Assembly (NCBI GenBank): GCA_033064195.1
Contig: JARBJD010000216.1
Location: forward strand, 1-64,000
Source of the DNA: Blattamonas nauphoetae
Lineage: Eukaryota > Preaxostyla > Oxymonadida
Direction: 5' to 3'
DNA: 64,000 bases
Shown piece after piece: positions 11,801 through 22,248 of the stretch. The notes under the pieces were generated by a model. It had not been told where the DNA came from. It saw nothing but the letters and a program-made list of their open reading frames with translations, and searched no databases. Made by a program: the position numbers and the translations under genes. Position 1 is the stretch's first letter, and each line of letters starts with the position of its first letter.

Positions 11801-12820
11801 TTGGCGGATGCAGGATGAGAAGGAGGTGTTCAGACACACAAGATTCCCTCCCATGTTCGGCGACATCATTCCTGTCCCGCTGTCGTGGTTCGTGCTCTCT
11901 TTCACACAACTCCCAGCCACTCGTTGAGACACTTCACTCCCGAACAGCTGAGTGCCTGGTGAGAATGGAGACGACGATGTCACGTTCTTCAGACTGCTTT
12001 GGATGAGATTTGTTTCCATCCTGACGAGACAGCCAGGAGATGCCAAAGATGTGTCTGTTTCGGACAGACCAAACGAAAAAAGAGGGCCAGTTCCTGCGAA
12101 GAGATGCTTTGAGTCCAGCGAGAGGCCAGTTCCAACGATGTTGATGGATTCCGTTTCGGCGGTGGGCAAATCAGACCAGTTTGGAGATGTGTTGGATGAC
12201 GTTTGTGGATGAATCATTCCAACAAATGGGGCAATATGGCCGGACACCGAGTGATGGGTCACATACGACAGGACGACAGTGGACCCCAAACTCGTCCCTT
12301 CAGATTCTGATGTTTTGATCATGATCGGCGACAAATAGTCATTGCATGCAATCGAGCTCTCTGAAAAGCGAAGAGTCGAGCCAGCGATCAAACAGATTCC
12401 TGTTTGTCCAGAAGTCACGATCGCGTTTACACCGCTGACCGAAAATGTGCTATTCGTGACTTCAAACATGAAATTCGCGGAAAGTTCTCGACATTCATTT
12501 GCTTTCTGAGTTTGTTCCGATGTTACTTTGGTTGGTGCTTGGTTTGGTGAAGTTGAAGAATGGATCGAACTTTGTTGGATGTCTTGCTGGAATGTGAATG
12601 TGTTCCGATTGCCGATGAGTGTGACATCTTCTGACCTGATTTGAATGCTGGAGGAGATGACCACATCTTGGTTAAGCGTCAATATCTTTGTTTTTGGAGA
12701 CTCTTTGTCGAAGATGGACAGATCGTCCAAGTTGAGATGTGAATCGAAAGAAGTTGAGGAAGTTGCGAAGTGAGATAGAGTGGAGAGAAGTAGAGGGATC
12801 ATTATGAGAAGTTGGTTCAT
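5810..12820 (-). CDS. Receptor-like beta-helix transmembrane pseudokinase
   Basis: 2,336 aa from an ATG that begins a hydrophobic signal peptide (about residues 1-22). Residues about 330-500 are Cys/Ser/Gly-rich repeats (GGAIYVF, GGSVSC, GGALSL, GGAMEL) typical of right-handed parallel beta-helix surface proteins. About nine modules of roughly 100 residues follow (about 690-1620), each opening with a P-P-x-I/L pattern and ending near Y-x-T-x-Y; they resemble immunoglobulin-like/IPT folds, which is inference. A second extracellular region contains VDSGSTSDSTLFCGD. One membrane segment (about 1998-2023) is followed by RRRRARK. The cytoplasmic tail is kinase-like: RWYAPEV near 2227 and VFSLGLVLWEMETG are kept, but the catalytic HRD site reads LTAHNILFD and DFG is absent, so catalysis is unlikely. 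Paralogue of the gene at 61156-63997. Confidence 0.85.
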   Translation of the reverse strand: MNQLLIMIPLLLSTLSHFATSSTSFDSHLNLDDLSIFDKESPKTKILTLNQDVVISSSIQIRSEDVTLIGNRNTFTFQQDIQQSSIHSSTSPNQAPTKVTSEQTQKANECRELSANFMFEVTNSTFSVSGVNAIVTSGQTGICLIAGSTLRFSESSIACNDYLSPIMIKTSESEGTSLGSTVVLSYVTHHSVSGHIAPFVGMIHPQTSSNTSPNWSDLPTAETESINIVGTGLSLDSKHLFAGTGPLFSFGLSETDTSLASPGCLVRMETNLIQSSLKNVTSSSPFSPGTQLFGSEVSQRVAGSCVKESTNHDSGTGMMSPNMGGNLVCLNTSFSSCIRQSNADIDIQHENITITHIKRTVVTSSSTVTSVKFTLCTFNDMTIPNADGGGGSAIFLQYGQSFLTVTQCFFHKCRCTGSNNLGGAIYVFQSSSDCPVSLSFSSYTECTTTGINLCYGGSVSCVTNSSFSINDCFFEKCAAGFGGALSLKNHSLATLSNCAFVSCSSESWGGAMELYGMNAIDLSFLQFRGCSVTYSSQSNDIYFWGMPQSNVNSDTVKFCDSTSARPNVVVSVDSGSKDMSSLVPQVGLTPTVEVSVSISGETATVTAAVNPAVNGTMGILLDGSNVPRLVHIVFGSDSQISTTGSVVVSSGANGVIPPADKYELRSSSIASDYFLPTSVQSAHSSLSVDGNTTTIVLNGIKLNEGSYSMLIRNGEDTFNISLNRFNSTTLVGTAPLYPSTADGRLDWATEYQVAQVMWLPEGEQNDQVVAIPCPVTFITPAEPPRIESVARSLSGKKDLVIVELIGTKLTSAGQTVVISGSSGNISSSGVIFNVTSAQCFVNFSIGSSEDPTHVVFGGQYELLSVGTGSSSFAVNGGIFFTVPHPPKITSIVPQTKVSSSSFLLSVSGENLPSGSTYLVTLTSDHTFNILFSSAIAGTATIQIGRSGEVEYDTEYTIKSIIRKEEGKDDEHILFSAATFKTPLGPTLSFISSSFHSSDPNFLNVSLTTARMPSEDLILTLETAQLPIETVHLAVSHSDVSTGFILVEVYGKTDTLKYGTEYSVVKMKSSSVVAVVTAQPFSTPDEPIRITAAACSLGGDQQKSALVTLTGVKLGGGKDFKVTVRKMVGSTPSGGEIVLPGTFTGDASSTTHIHDVVIFGAANPLLSYETKYLITKFTVDGEVSVVNADVTFSVDPEPARLTSLESVLQYSSDEKNATIALSGIGMVGEYTLTLSVNSSASVNVTLDATFDAEGSGIVTAVLFDLSDPPVVDLSYNTRYEVVSVKQESNPIFYENGLVFTTIPVPRRLLSISTSNYVVGMDFLDLSFDSVALPSEATFTMTLESVHSDATTPHRKVIILETDQFGQLTPHRAQLYPFETETEKKKGQLEYDTLYKVVSITESSTLIHFEDIATRIQTPTEPARIVGIKSRQLNNVRTKMIVSFEGRALSSRSGKVSLTSGSTSLEWVSDVVVNQTHCTAEFAVGSEENSAHMKYGEEYTLKGSWTSSTGFHVENGVTLVVPFPPKITNMKFEYSNKLHTGCFVTFTGTDLIVGNSLKITLNNSFSFIATVVSESEAKSSELLIGWPETIPYNTVYTLTSVEATKEDDGKTIFVGTISDTTGYLPDDFTIFVDSGSTSDSTLFCGDKIRPCCSIEDGWKIVEGVGISSLSISVLCNTTQKEQVRMLLHHQVVIASGPSTKPELFVFPSSTSSELEGEGMIEVSGGRLYIHQVDVALSDSPSLIFIRMVGGHLTVEMCSLVGQSSSHQINVDSSTALCEWDTGILTLVDSTTTITSTQLTHLSQGAINMKGSTLTIRTSSFDSNTPLSSSFPSLRHNIRCSEGGEIEVGSLNGGDGKADHPHLWLSHDDCLVSGEDVNVNAPFFIPTLSSSSTSTLNKTTKAFQLTIDGATLIPCSLFLEVFEKGKDGKEGRMKPYPLTQDSSSHFNDTTIVLSLPLSSLSSFDDFLEWRGRLVYGKEQVTATSFVIQKSAADRIAQAVNENMKWWLPLVASVALMFVIVLVVVLVCCRRRRARKNGTNIEEMKETDQVQMDEEKIEIVTDNRIGVNSIQTFSSSESLNTTDKKRPEPSDALVDTQNLEEVLPCCGDMKDTVYVSKDRTLYNALHSENRFVIQVRQAQLQLVKGLKGVAKRDREPAILRALTAHNILFDAKQNVCLKLNLNVAPHTPLPNSTQQPQPDHQMPEKEHHQEPTVETNESKPTTLPFSQPANEGVRWYAPEVISNKPHINAGHGAVFSLGLVLWEMETGYVPFGEQDAVNASRQIVTGAKPKMELVQNQEMRELIEQCLSLNPDDRPELDTIEATLTLIPEDRSVHHLTLVQ

Positions 12821-13162
12821 TGATAAGTTTCAACGATTCCTTGATCCACACAGCCCATAAACAAGAATAACCATTTCGAGCTTCATCGTTCAATTCACCT
12901 CCTCGTCACATTCATTGTTATATTTGTATCTACTACAGTCTCATCTGACAAGTATGTTCCTGAAAACACCTGTTTCAAAGATTTTGGATTGATTTCAGTA
13001 AAACGATCTTTATCGTTCAATCAATCCAAACATCTCCTTTCTGACTTGTCCATCTTGTTATTATTGCATCTGTCATTTCTCGATCTCATCTTTACTTCTC
13101 AATTGTGATCATTCTCCTCTTCTTCTTCTTCTTATCCAGGTAAACACTCTATTTCGAGACAC
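12821..13162. promoter_or_regulatory. Divergent promoter region with a long hairpin
   Basis: This 342-bp gap separates two genes pointing apart and probably holds both promoters. It has an inverted repeat with 12-bp perfect arms, TTTGGATTGATT (12983-12994) and AATCAATCCAAA (13019-13030), plus an inner pair ACGAT/ATCGT. A pyrimidine tract ending in TTATCCAG just before 13141 could be a splice acceptor for a 5' leader intron of the plus-strand gene. No TATA element is obvious. Confidence 0.45.
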
Positions 13163-15946
13163 ATGAACACCAGGCTGATCACAACTCCCCTCCAATCATC
13201 AGAATGTAATTTGGAACAAATTCACGATGATAAGACAGTCTCATCGGACTCGGTCGAGGAACCTGAATCGCTGGAATATCCACCCTTCCTCGCCATCGAT
13301 ATCGAAGATTCGCGTACATCTGATGAAGAAATTCGCAACTTCCTGAGGTCACTCGCGACATACACGCAAGATACAAAGAATATCGCATCTCATGTCTTCA
13401 ATCGAGTCATCGAAATCCTGAACAAACTCCAACTCAGGATTTCAAAATCCAATCGCTCACGAGATGAGTCTATCTTCATATTTCCCAGTTTGGATCAGGT
13501 TGCCGATGTCCCCCATTTTGAGGCCTGGACTTTACATCTTCTTTTGTCCGCCCGCAACACTCGCCTCTCTGCCGCTGTCCTTGACGTTTTTCGGGAGGAT
13601 ATTCCGGGTTCCTCACGCAAAGACATTGCGATTGCATTGCTGTCAGGGTTTATTCCCTCCCTTCTCTCTGCGATGGGGGGAGAATCGCTCCTCATGCTTC
13701 CTCTCTCAGATCCTCTCCACAACGCTCTTTTTGCCTTTCTGGCACAATTAATCGATACATTGAAACAATTTCCACCCTCAACAGTTGCCACATCATCTGA
13801 AGAGCTCGCCTCACAAATCCACGATCACCTGCTTGTCCCCATCCGTCCTCTCCTCATTCGCCATCTCAAATCTCCCACATCCATTTCACATGATAGGAAT
13901 AACAGCTTTTGGTGGACTCGTCTGTTCGAAAACAGTCGTAAGAACGGCCAAATACCGCCCTATTACCAAAACTTCGCTGTTCTCCATGTTCTACGTCAAT
14001 GCGCCAATCTACGACAAAACTGGAACGAATTCAGTGCATTCTTGACCAGATTGATGAAAGAAGTGTGGGAAGAGAGGAGGAAGGAGGGGTTGGTGGACGA
14101 TGCCGTTCTTCCGCTGTTCATGTCCACTCCTCTCCGCAACAACATGACCCCGCATGAAATGATCACCCTTCTGGACTCGGCGAGTGCCTTCCTCGCTTCG
14201 ACGCCTCGTCTCTCCGACGCGGACGCTGTCTCTGTCACCCTCTTCCTGACGTCCTTCGACAACATGATCTTCGTCAAATCAAAAAAGGGAAAGGATGCTT
14301 TCAGTTCAGCTTTTGTCTCATCACTCTCGTCCTGCCCTCCCTTCACCACGAGCGTTGCCACACTGATGCTTCACTCCATGACATGTTCTCAATCCGGCCT
14401 GCCGAAGGAAAGGAGAGCTTTTTGGACTTCTTGCATCTTCAGAAAAAAAGGAAATGTGAAGTCTATCGTCAACAGCGGATTCTTCACAACTATCGCAGCG
14501 GTTCTTCCGACACTCCAATCTGATTGGTCTGATGATACAATTCACAGCATTCACGTTCTTTTCACTGAAATTGTCCAATTGATATTTGAAACAATCGCTC
14601 CGTGGAGATTCACTCTCCACTCCAACTCCAAAATCCAAGAATTCCAACACATTCAAAAGAAGCACGTGAACAATGTTCTTGTCCCACTTCGTCAGTCTCT
14701 CGTCCACTGTGCCAGAACGAACAATTGGATTGTTCATCATTTAGACTTGCTTTCAAGTCCAGACCTCAATCACCCAGACACAATCCCATTCTTGGAGGGA
14801 GTGTGGGAAGAAGTGCGTCAGGAGGCGATTGGCCTTGTGTGTGGAGACGACAGAGCAGATGCACCAGTGTTCCTCACGATGAATCTGTTCTCGTGTCTGT
14901 CGATGGAAGAGACACAATCACGCCTGTCTTCTCTCTCCGCGTATATTTCGACAACACCTTCTCCTCCACTTCCAGTTGCCTCTATCATCCGTCACCTCCT
15001 CCACACAATTGCGACTGCCTCCTCGCTCTCGCTCTCTGAACAGAGGAATAGAACGATTTATTATTTCGGGACTCGGAAAGATTTTCTGCTTCAGGATTGG
15101 ATTCGCTCCCATCCCAATTTTGCGAGTTGTTTTGCTCAGACGATGCCCACACTTTTCATCACCACCAACAATGAGATCCGTTATTACGTGCAATTCGTTA
15201 TCGAACTTGTCCTGGAATCTTCCAACCATCTTTCTGAAATTGTGATGTCTCTCACAGATGCTGACTTTGTCTCAAACATGGCACAAGTTTTGATGGAAAC
15301 CCGAACCCAAGCAAACAATGATTTCACTCTCGAAGACAACTCTCGATGCTTCCTGAAGGTTCTGATTACTTGTCTGCACTACATCCCATCTTCAGTTCCC
15401 GCATACCACAGTGGTCAGCTGAGGGAAAACGAACGCAGAGCACGTCTTCTCGTTGAGAAGGTGTTGGTCCCATCCCAACCATTTCTGGCGTTTCTGCTTG
15501 CTCCTCTGTCGTTGTCTCGATGCGTCTTTTCTTCAATTCTGTTTCTGAAGGAGTTGTTCGAAGCTGTCGGAAAAGCGGAATGGGTCTGTCCGGTTCTGAC
15601 GGAAACACTCGCAAAATGTGGATTTCATGTTGCGGCAATGAGACTTTGTGATTTGGCTGAAAAGAATGAGCATCAAGTCTGGTTGCTCTCTCTGTTCGGT
15701 CACGAAAACCCAAATTCAAAGTCGCTCGATTACGAGCGAAGATTATCCTACACACGCAAGCCTTCGTCATCGAAACGGACTGCCCTAACACTTCGAGAGA
15801 GGATGAAGGGACGGAACGAAGAAGGACTTGAGGATCTGATTGAGAAGAATCTGTTTGGTCCTGATCTGTCTCGCCCGAACAATTCAATCCCCCAGCAAGC
15901 CAAGCAATGCATCATCAACACCGGCTTCAATGGTTGGCGAATCTGA
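13163..15946 (+). CDS. Helical protein of unknown function (927 aa)
   Basis: A single uninterrupted frame from an ATG preceded by a possible leader-intron acceptor. The protein is leucine-rich and mostly helical in character, with no signal peptide, no membrane segment and no motif I recognise. Composition and long runs of amphipathic helices suggest a HEAT/ARM-like scaffold, which is inference. It is divergent from the receptor gene on its left and 298 bp from the P4-ATPase on its right. Small introns whose length is a multiple of three could hide inside, as they do in neighbouring genes. Confidence 0.75.
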   Translation: MNTRLITTPLQSSECNLEQIHDDKTVSSDSVEEPESLEYPPFLAIDIEDSRTSDEEIRNFLRSLATYTQDTKNIASHVFNRVIEILNKLQLRISKSNRSRDESIFIFPSLDQVADVPHFEAWTLHLLLSARNTRLSAAVLDVFREDIPGSSRKDIAIALLSGFIPSLLSAMGGESLLMLPLSDPLHNALFAFLAQLIDTLKQFPPSTVATSSEELASQIHDHLLVPIRPLLIRHLKSPTSISHDRNNSFWWTRLFENSRKNGQIPPYYQNFAVLHVLRQCANLRQNWNEFSAFLTRLMKEVWEERRKEGLVDDAVLPLFMSTPLRNNMTPHEMITLLDSASAFLASTPRLSDADAVSVTLFLTSFDNMIFVKSKKGKDAFSSAFVSSLSSCPPFTTSVATLMLHSMTCSQSGLPKERRAFWTSCIFRKKGNVKSIVNSGFFTTIAAVLPTLQSDWSDDTIHSIHVLFTEIVQLIFETIAPWRFTLHSNSKIQEFQHIQKKHVNNVLVPLRQSLVHCARTNNWIVHHLDLLSSPDLNHPDTIPFLEGVWEEVRQEAIGLVCGDDRADAPVFLTMNLFSCLSMEETQSRLSSLSAYISTTPSPPLPVASIIRHLLHTIATASSLSLSEQRNRTIYYFGTRKDFLLQDWIRSHPNFASCFAQTMPTLFITTNNEIRYYVQFVIELVLESSNHLSEIVMSLTDADFVSNMAQVLMETRTQANNDFTLEDNSRCFLKVLITCLHYIPSSVPAYHSGQLRENERRARLLVEKVLVPSQPFLAFLLAPLSLSRCVFSSILFLKELFEAVGKAEWVCPVLTETLAKCGFHVAAMRLCDLAEKNEHQVWLLSLFGHENPNSKSLDYERRLSYTRKPSSSKRTALTLRERMKGRNEEGLEDLIEKNLFGPDLSRPNNSIPQQAKQCIINTGFNGWRI

Positions 15947-16244
15947 TGTCACTGAAGGGGATACACTGCATGTCTTGAAAGAGAACTCTGCTCTGTCCGA
16001 CTTTCTCATCGTTCTCTCTGTTACACGAAACCATTTTAGTCTCATTTCACGAGGAAAATATCATTCTCACCATCATCCACCATCTCTGTAATCACTTTCG
16101 ATGAGAGGCAAATATTCGATGATTCTCCTGAACGAATTTGAAACCCTGTGTCAAGGACTGAATCACTCTTTGACAAGATCCGTCCATCATCAATTTCAAA
16201 CGTTTATTGGTTTGTCACATTCAGCCAGGACTGAGATAACATAG

Positions 16245-19200
16245 ATGCCGAAATGTTGTCGGAGGTCTCACAAGGAAGGATCATCGAAAGAGGAACGACA
16301 ATTATCATTCCCTCCTCAATCCAACGCCGTCTTCTGCAATAACGCCATCAAATCATCACATTACACACTGTTGACCTTCCTTCCCAAAATACTCTTTGAA
16401 CAACTCATGCAATTCTCAAAACTGTACTTTATAATTATGATGGTCATCGCATTGATGTACATTCTCATTCTTCTCACTTTTTTGAAGCCCCACCACTTCC
16501 ATCCAGAACCCTGTTACAGCCATCCTCCCTGTCGTATTCATCTTTTGTTTGTCTTTCGTCCGCGAAGGCATTGAAGACTTTCTTCGGCATCGTTCGGATA
16601 AGAAAATCAACCGAAAACTTGTTCGAGTTTGGAACGGAAACTCCTTTCAGGACATCTTTTCTCAGGATGTCAAGGTGGGAGACATCGTCTTGTTTCGGAA
16701 GTGTGTATTTTTATCTTCATTCATGAAATTAGGGACGAAGAATTCTGTGTTGACGGAGTCATCGTCTCCACATCTGATCCGACGGGAATATGTTATATCA
16801 ACAGCATGAACTTAGACGGAGAAACAAATATGAAACTGCGACGAGCCGCTCCAGCCTTATTCGAGCGTATCGGGTTCCTCCAAACATCCTCCGGTTCACA
16901 TCCATCAGACGGGAGTACTGTCAGCCCGAATGAAACCATAAATTCCACTTCGCCTCCTGCTTCGATCACCTCCCCCAACACATCATTAGATCCAGAATTG
17001 GTGGACAGAGTACTCGATGAGGAAACACTCATCCAATCACTGCGAAATCTGTCTGGTACCATTGTCTGCCAAGCCCCGTGTCGATCTATTCACGAAGTAT
17101 CCTCCCTTTCACACTCATTTTTGAAGTTTTCGGGGAAATATTCGATAGGGTCACCTGTTCAAACCGAGAACAAAATTTCGCGCGAAATGAGCTTCCGTGG
17201 CACTCCTACGACTTTACCAGCTTCGGATCTTCCTTCGATGCAATCACAGCCATCAATAAACGGAGAAGGAGTCGCCTCACAACAACATACTCTGTCGCTC
17301 TCAAACTTCTGTCTTCGCGGGTTTTATCTGAAGAATATCGACTTTGTTCTGTGTGTGGCTGTGTACACCGGAAAGGACACCAAGGTTTGCCGACATTTGA
17401 TTGTTTATCATCTTCCGTACATCCTTCATTCTCATTACATTCTCTCGCACGAATCTGTATTTTTCTTTGTCATCCTTCCCATTTTCTTCATCTCCTCTTT
17501 CCCCTTCCCTCAGATGCAACTGAACATGAAGAAACAACGCTCAAAAACGTCCCGATTCAGTCGAAGAGTGAACGTCGCTGTCGCCTTCCTGTTTGTCGTC
17601 CAATTCGTCCAAACACTCATCGGCAGTGTCCTAAACTTTGTCACTGCTGTCTGTTTTCCTCATTCTCATCGTTTGCAGATCAGAATGCGGGAGGATCACG
17701 GTTATCTTTATTTGACCAAACAGAGCCCTGGAACCTTCTTCATCGCCCTTCTCACGTGTTTTGGAATCAACGGATACTTCATCCCTGTCTCCCTCTTTGC
17801 TACCATCGAGGTTGTCCGTGTCGTGCAGTCGCTCTTCATACTCGCCGACCACGACATTACCGACAACTCAGATTCCGACGATGGACGAACAAACTGCCGC
17901 ACGTCGTCACTGATCGAAGAATTGGGACGAGTCAAACATATTTTCTCCGACAAGACAGGCACACTCACCAAAAACAAAATGACACTTCGCGCGATCACGA
18001 CGGGATCATCGACGTATCACTTCGAAGACAAGTTTGTGGAACAAGAACCTGACAACACGAAAGTGTGGGCGTCGGTGATGGTGAACACGTTCAACCGAGT
18101 GCTCATGTCGCTCTTCCCGCAGAATGAGGGAGGACACACACCGAATCTCCAATCTTCATATCCAACTTTTGGATCACCAATGCCAGACACACCACGGTTC
18201 TTAACTGTGAATTCGGAGAATGTACCGGACGACATGAGAACACCAGTGAACACGACAGCTCGACTGCAACCTCACCAAACACCACACATGCCGCAGTCTC
18301 CACTCATCACAAGCAACAGCACCGTGTCGGTTGCGGAGAGTCAGTTCATCTTCTTCAACAAGGAGCAGATCAACGAGATCGCTCCATTTGGTCCGAAGAC
18401 GCCAATCAACCAAACAACCACATCTCCACTTCATCCAGCGAAGAACTTGTTGGATGTGCGAGGAACAACAGGAACACCTCGATCGTCCACCATCACCCCA
18501 ACACGAAGTGTCCTCCAACTCCCCCCGAACGTCACACACTCCCTCCAACCGAATACTGAGGCGTACAACTTGTTCCATTTTGTGTGTGCGCTGCTGGTCT
18601 GTCACGAAGCTCTTCCTGAAATGAACAACGACAACGAACACATCCAAGCTGTTCGCAACAAACGAAAGAAAGGCTTGTCACGTTTCATTCGTCGATCGAC
18701 CAACAAACTCAACACAGCATCGCCAAGTGGACGAAGATCAGCTGCACGGGCAACACCAAACTCGCCGCATCCTCCCTCGCCTTCCGCTAGCACTCCTCCG
18801 CTCTCGATGGAAGGGGCAGGATCGACGCTGAGATATCAGTCGACCTCGCCGGATGACATCGCCATCCTCACCGCGTTGTCATCTCTCGGACTGACATTCG
18901 CTCAGCGCACACACCATTCAATCGACGTGTTCTTCCAGAATGTTCCGTGCCAGTTCAAGATCCTGGCGTTCCTGCCTTTCTCGTCGGCGAGGAGACGAAT
19001 GAGCATCCTTGTTGAGTTCCCCGACAGGACAGTTCGTCTTTACATGAAAGGGGCAGACTCCACTGTCATCCCTCTCTGCGCACACTCCGAGCAGAAAGAG
19101 GATGGCGACGATGGGGAAGAGGATGGCGACGATGGGGAAGAGGATGGCGACGATGGGGAAGAGGATGGCGACGATGGGGAAGAGGATGGCGACGATGGGG

Positions 19201-21822
19201 AAGAGGATGGCGACGATGGGGAAGAGGATGGCGACGATGGGGAAGAGGATGGCGACGATGGGGAAGAGGATGGCGACGATGGGGAAGAGGATGGCGACGA
19301 TAGGGAAGAGGATGGCGACGATGGGGAAGAGGATGGCGACGATGGGGAAGAGGATGGCGACGATGGGGAAGAGGATGGCGACGATGGGGAAGAGGATGGC
19401 GACGATGGGGAAGAGGATGGCGACGATGGGGAAGAGGATGGCGACGATGGGGAAGAGGATGGCGACGATGGGGAAGAGGATGGCGACGATGGGGAAGAGG
19501 ATGGCGACGATGGGGAAGAGGATGGCGACGATGGGGAAGAGGATGGCGACGATGGGGAAGAGGATGGCGACGATGGGGAAGAGGATGGCGACGATGGGGA
19601 AGAGGAAGAGGACGAACGCTTCAGAGATCCTTTTGAGAGAGAGAATGTTCAGAATGAAGCCCCTCCAACACTCCTCTCTCAGTTCAAGCACGCGTCCAAC
19701 ACATCCCCACATCCAAATCGACAGCCGGACCCATCCCCCGACACTTCAGCAAATAACCCACTTTCCAGCGATCGTCTCCAATCCTTCGAACCACCGAAAG
19801 AACTCTCACCTGCTGCCTCACCAGATCTGCACACAAAGATAGTTGAATCGATTGATGACCTGTCGAGGGAAGGTCTTCGCACGCTCGCAGTTGCCACGCG
19901 AGAACTGCCATCCGCAGAATACTCAATCTTCCAAAAAGCATACGCAACTGCCCAGCTGAGCATCGCCAATCGAGAGGACGAAGAGGAAGAGGCGTTCAGG
20001 ACGATCGAGAGGCAGATGGAGCTGGTTGGAGGGACAGCAGTGGAGGACGAACTTCAGGACGATTGTGCGGAGACCGTCGAATTCTTGAAGAAGTGCAACT
20101 GTCGTGTGTGGATGCTGACAGGCGACAAAGTCGACACAGCAGTGAACATCGCCAATTCTGCCAAGATCTTCGCTCCTTCATCCACTCCGCTTTATTTAAC
20201 AAACGAGCGGGTCAAAGCGAAGAAGGGACAGTGTCAGGACATGCTCTTTGCGCACTACAGAGAGACTGGTTTCAGAGGCGACATTGAGAAGCAGATGAAA
20301 GAAGACGTGGTTGGTTTGGTAATACTCGACCTCCTCAAAACTAAACGGAACTTGAAGAAGACGGAGCCAAAAGTGAATCATTGGAATCGAATGAAGAACG
20401 CTGTGCTTTATCCGTTCACAGCATGCAAGATCGCTGCCCAGACAAACATCCAGAAAAAGCGGATGAGTGCAATCCACAACACAATGGATCGTCTGGAGGG
20501 TCTGAACAACAAGCTCTCCACTGACAAAGCCCAGCCAGACACGCCGATCATCGAATGTGGAGTGGTTGTCGACGGAGCAACCATCCAAACAATCCTCGCG
20601 TCGGACTATCTCATCAGCACTTTCCTCACCCTCTGCCAAGACACCACAGGTGTGGTCTGCTGTCGAATTGCTCCGATGCAGAAGGCCCTCATCGTTCGAA
20701 TGGTGAGACGGAATGATTCAGACACTGTCACACTCGCAATCGGTGATGGAGCGAACGACGTGTCGATGATTCAAGAAGCGAATGTTGGAATCGGGATCAG
20801 AGGGAAGGAGGGAACGAGCGCCTCGCGTAACGCCGACTTCTCGATCCCCAAATTCTCTTTCGTCAAGCGTCTGATGGTTGTGCACGGCTCTTCCAACTAC
20901 ATCCGCCTGTCCGAAATGGTGAAATACCACCTTGGCAAGAACGTGGTTTTTGTTGTTCCCATTCTTGCCAACTTCTTCACCAGCGCGTTCTCCTTCCCTG
21001 CACACTACGAGCCTTGGTTTCTAACTTTGTACAACCTCCTCTTCCTTGTGATCCCTCCCGGAATCATCGCATGCTTCCACCAACACTTGCCCACTCGCAC
21101 ACTCATGTCAAACCCTTCAATCTATCGCCACTACCAGAACGGTCATACTTTTAGTTCGTCGTCGTTCCTGCGATGGTTCTTGGCTTGTTACGCGACGGGT
21201 GTGTGGGTGTTCTTCGTGTCGAAGTGGCTCTTTGGCTTTGGGCAGATCTACACAAACGGAAGGGTCGGGGTTGATTTTGATTATTCGACTTTTGAAATGG
21301 CAGCAATCACCGTTGTGGCCATGAATTTGTATTTCCATGTTGTGAAGTATGCTCTGATCAACATAATCCATCTTTTCTCTTTTTCTCTCTTTATCTCCCT
21401 TCTTCTCTCTCCTCTTCTTCTCTCACCTCTTCCTCATCTCCCTCCCTCTTCCCCATTTCTCTTTCTCTCATCTCTTCTTCATCGCTCTCCCTCTCTTCTC
21501 TCTCAACCATCAGCGGCTGGACACTCATATCAGTTTCATTTGGTTTTCTGACCATCATTCTCTTCTGTGCCGTCATGACTCTGATTTCTTTCATCTCAAC
21601 TGACACGTATCACCACGTCTTCTTTCATGTTCTTTCCTCGCCAACCTTCTATCTCGCTCTCCTCCTCATTTGTGTCCCTGTCTCTGCTGCTATTCTCATC
21701 GGAAGATGGTATGCTCTTTCCTTCTCTCATCCTCTGTCAGGGCACACAGGGAATTCAACCCTAGTATCCAGGATGCTCTTGATTCTCAAAATCATTCTAT
21801 GTTTCGCAAGATGATCCATTAA
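16245..21822 (+). CDS. P4-type phospholipid-transporting ATPase (flippase)
   Basis: Eight exons encode about 1,708 aa. Introns: 16457-16487, 16701-16732, 17097-17126, 17385-17513, 17649-17678, 21347-21513 and 21709-21740; those at 17097, 17385 and 17649 are in frame without stops and would pass as coding. A TAG sits directly before the ATG. The N-terminus has the P4 signature around HYTLLTFLPKILFEQLMQFS. The actuator loop has DGETN, the phosphorylation site is DKTGTLT (Asp codon 17949-17951), the nucleotide-binding domain has YQSTSPDD and KGAD, and the P domain has TGDK and GDGAND, followed by the C-terminal membrane helices. The family moves phospholipids to the cytoplasmic leaflet using ATP. 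Unusual: long Ser/Thr/Pro-rich inserts and the acidic repeat at 19098-19601. Confidence 0.93.
19098..19601 (+). repeat. 24 x 21-bp in-frame minisatellite in P4-ATPase
   Basis: Twenty-four near-perfect copies of a 21-bp unit encode the heptad EDGDDGE, adding 168 acidic residues right after the KGAD motif of the nucleotide-binding domain. One unit differs by a single base (DDREE). All three frames of both strands stay open across it, producing long artefactual frames. The near identity implies recent expansion, and copy number is probably variable. Confidence 0.95.
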
Positions 21823-22248
21823 TTCCCTTCAAATCGTCGCCACCCAATTGTTTTTTAAGTTTTTACCTAGCACACACTTCAGAGTGGTAGTGGTGATGAT
21901 TATTTTCGAGTATCAGAACCCATTTTCATCAAAAACGCCGGAAACAGAAAGGTTTGTAAATATACTGAAGATACAACGTGAAACAGAAATAAGTGAGATT
22001 TATTGGACAGAGTTGTCATTCCAATCAAGGACGGCCGAATTGGACAACGAAAAGTGCGTGTCCTCAATCTCCTCAAGAGTTAAGATCTTGACCGATGAGA
22101 ATTCCCGATGGATATAAACCTGGATGGAGGAAGAGACAGATAACATAATAATGAAATATGGGGAGAGGATATTGATGAGGGGAGAGAGATTTTGAGGTGA
22201 AAGGAAGAGAGAGAAATGAAAAAACTAAGAACAGAAGACATCAGCAAT
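21823..22248. other. Intergenic, convergent gene ends
   Basis: 426 bp between the 3' ends of the P4-ATPase and the SPRY gene. AT-rich with purine runs. I see no gene, repeat or RNA. Confidence 0.5.

Noticed and set aside
19098-19601. Regular repeats that could suggest a CRISPR array
   Set aside because: The repeats have no spacers, are in frame, and the DNA is eukaryotic.
18918-19842. Long frames reading FPIVAIL and MATMGKR repeats
   Set aside because: They are other-frame translations of the 21-bp repeat inside the P4-ATPase exon.
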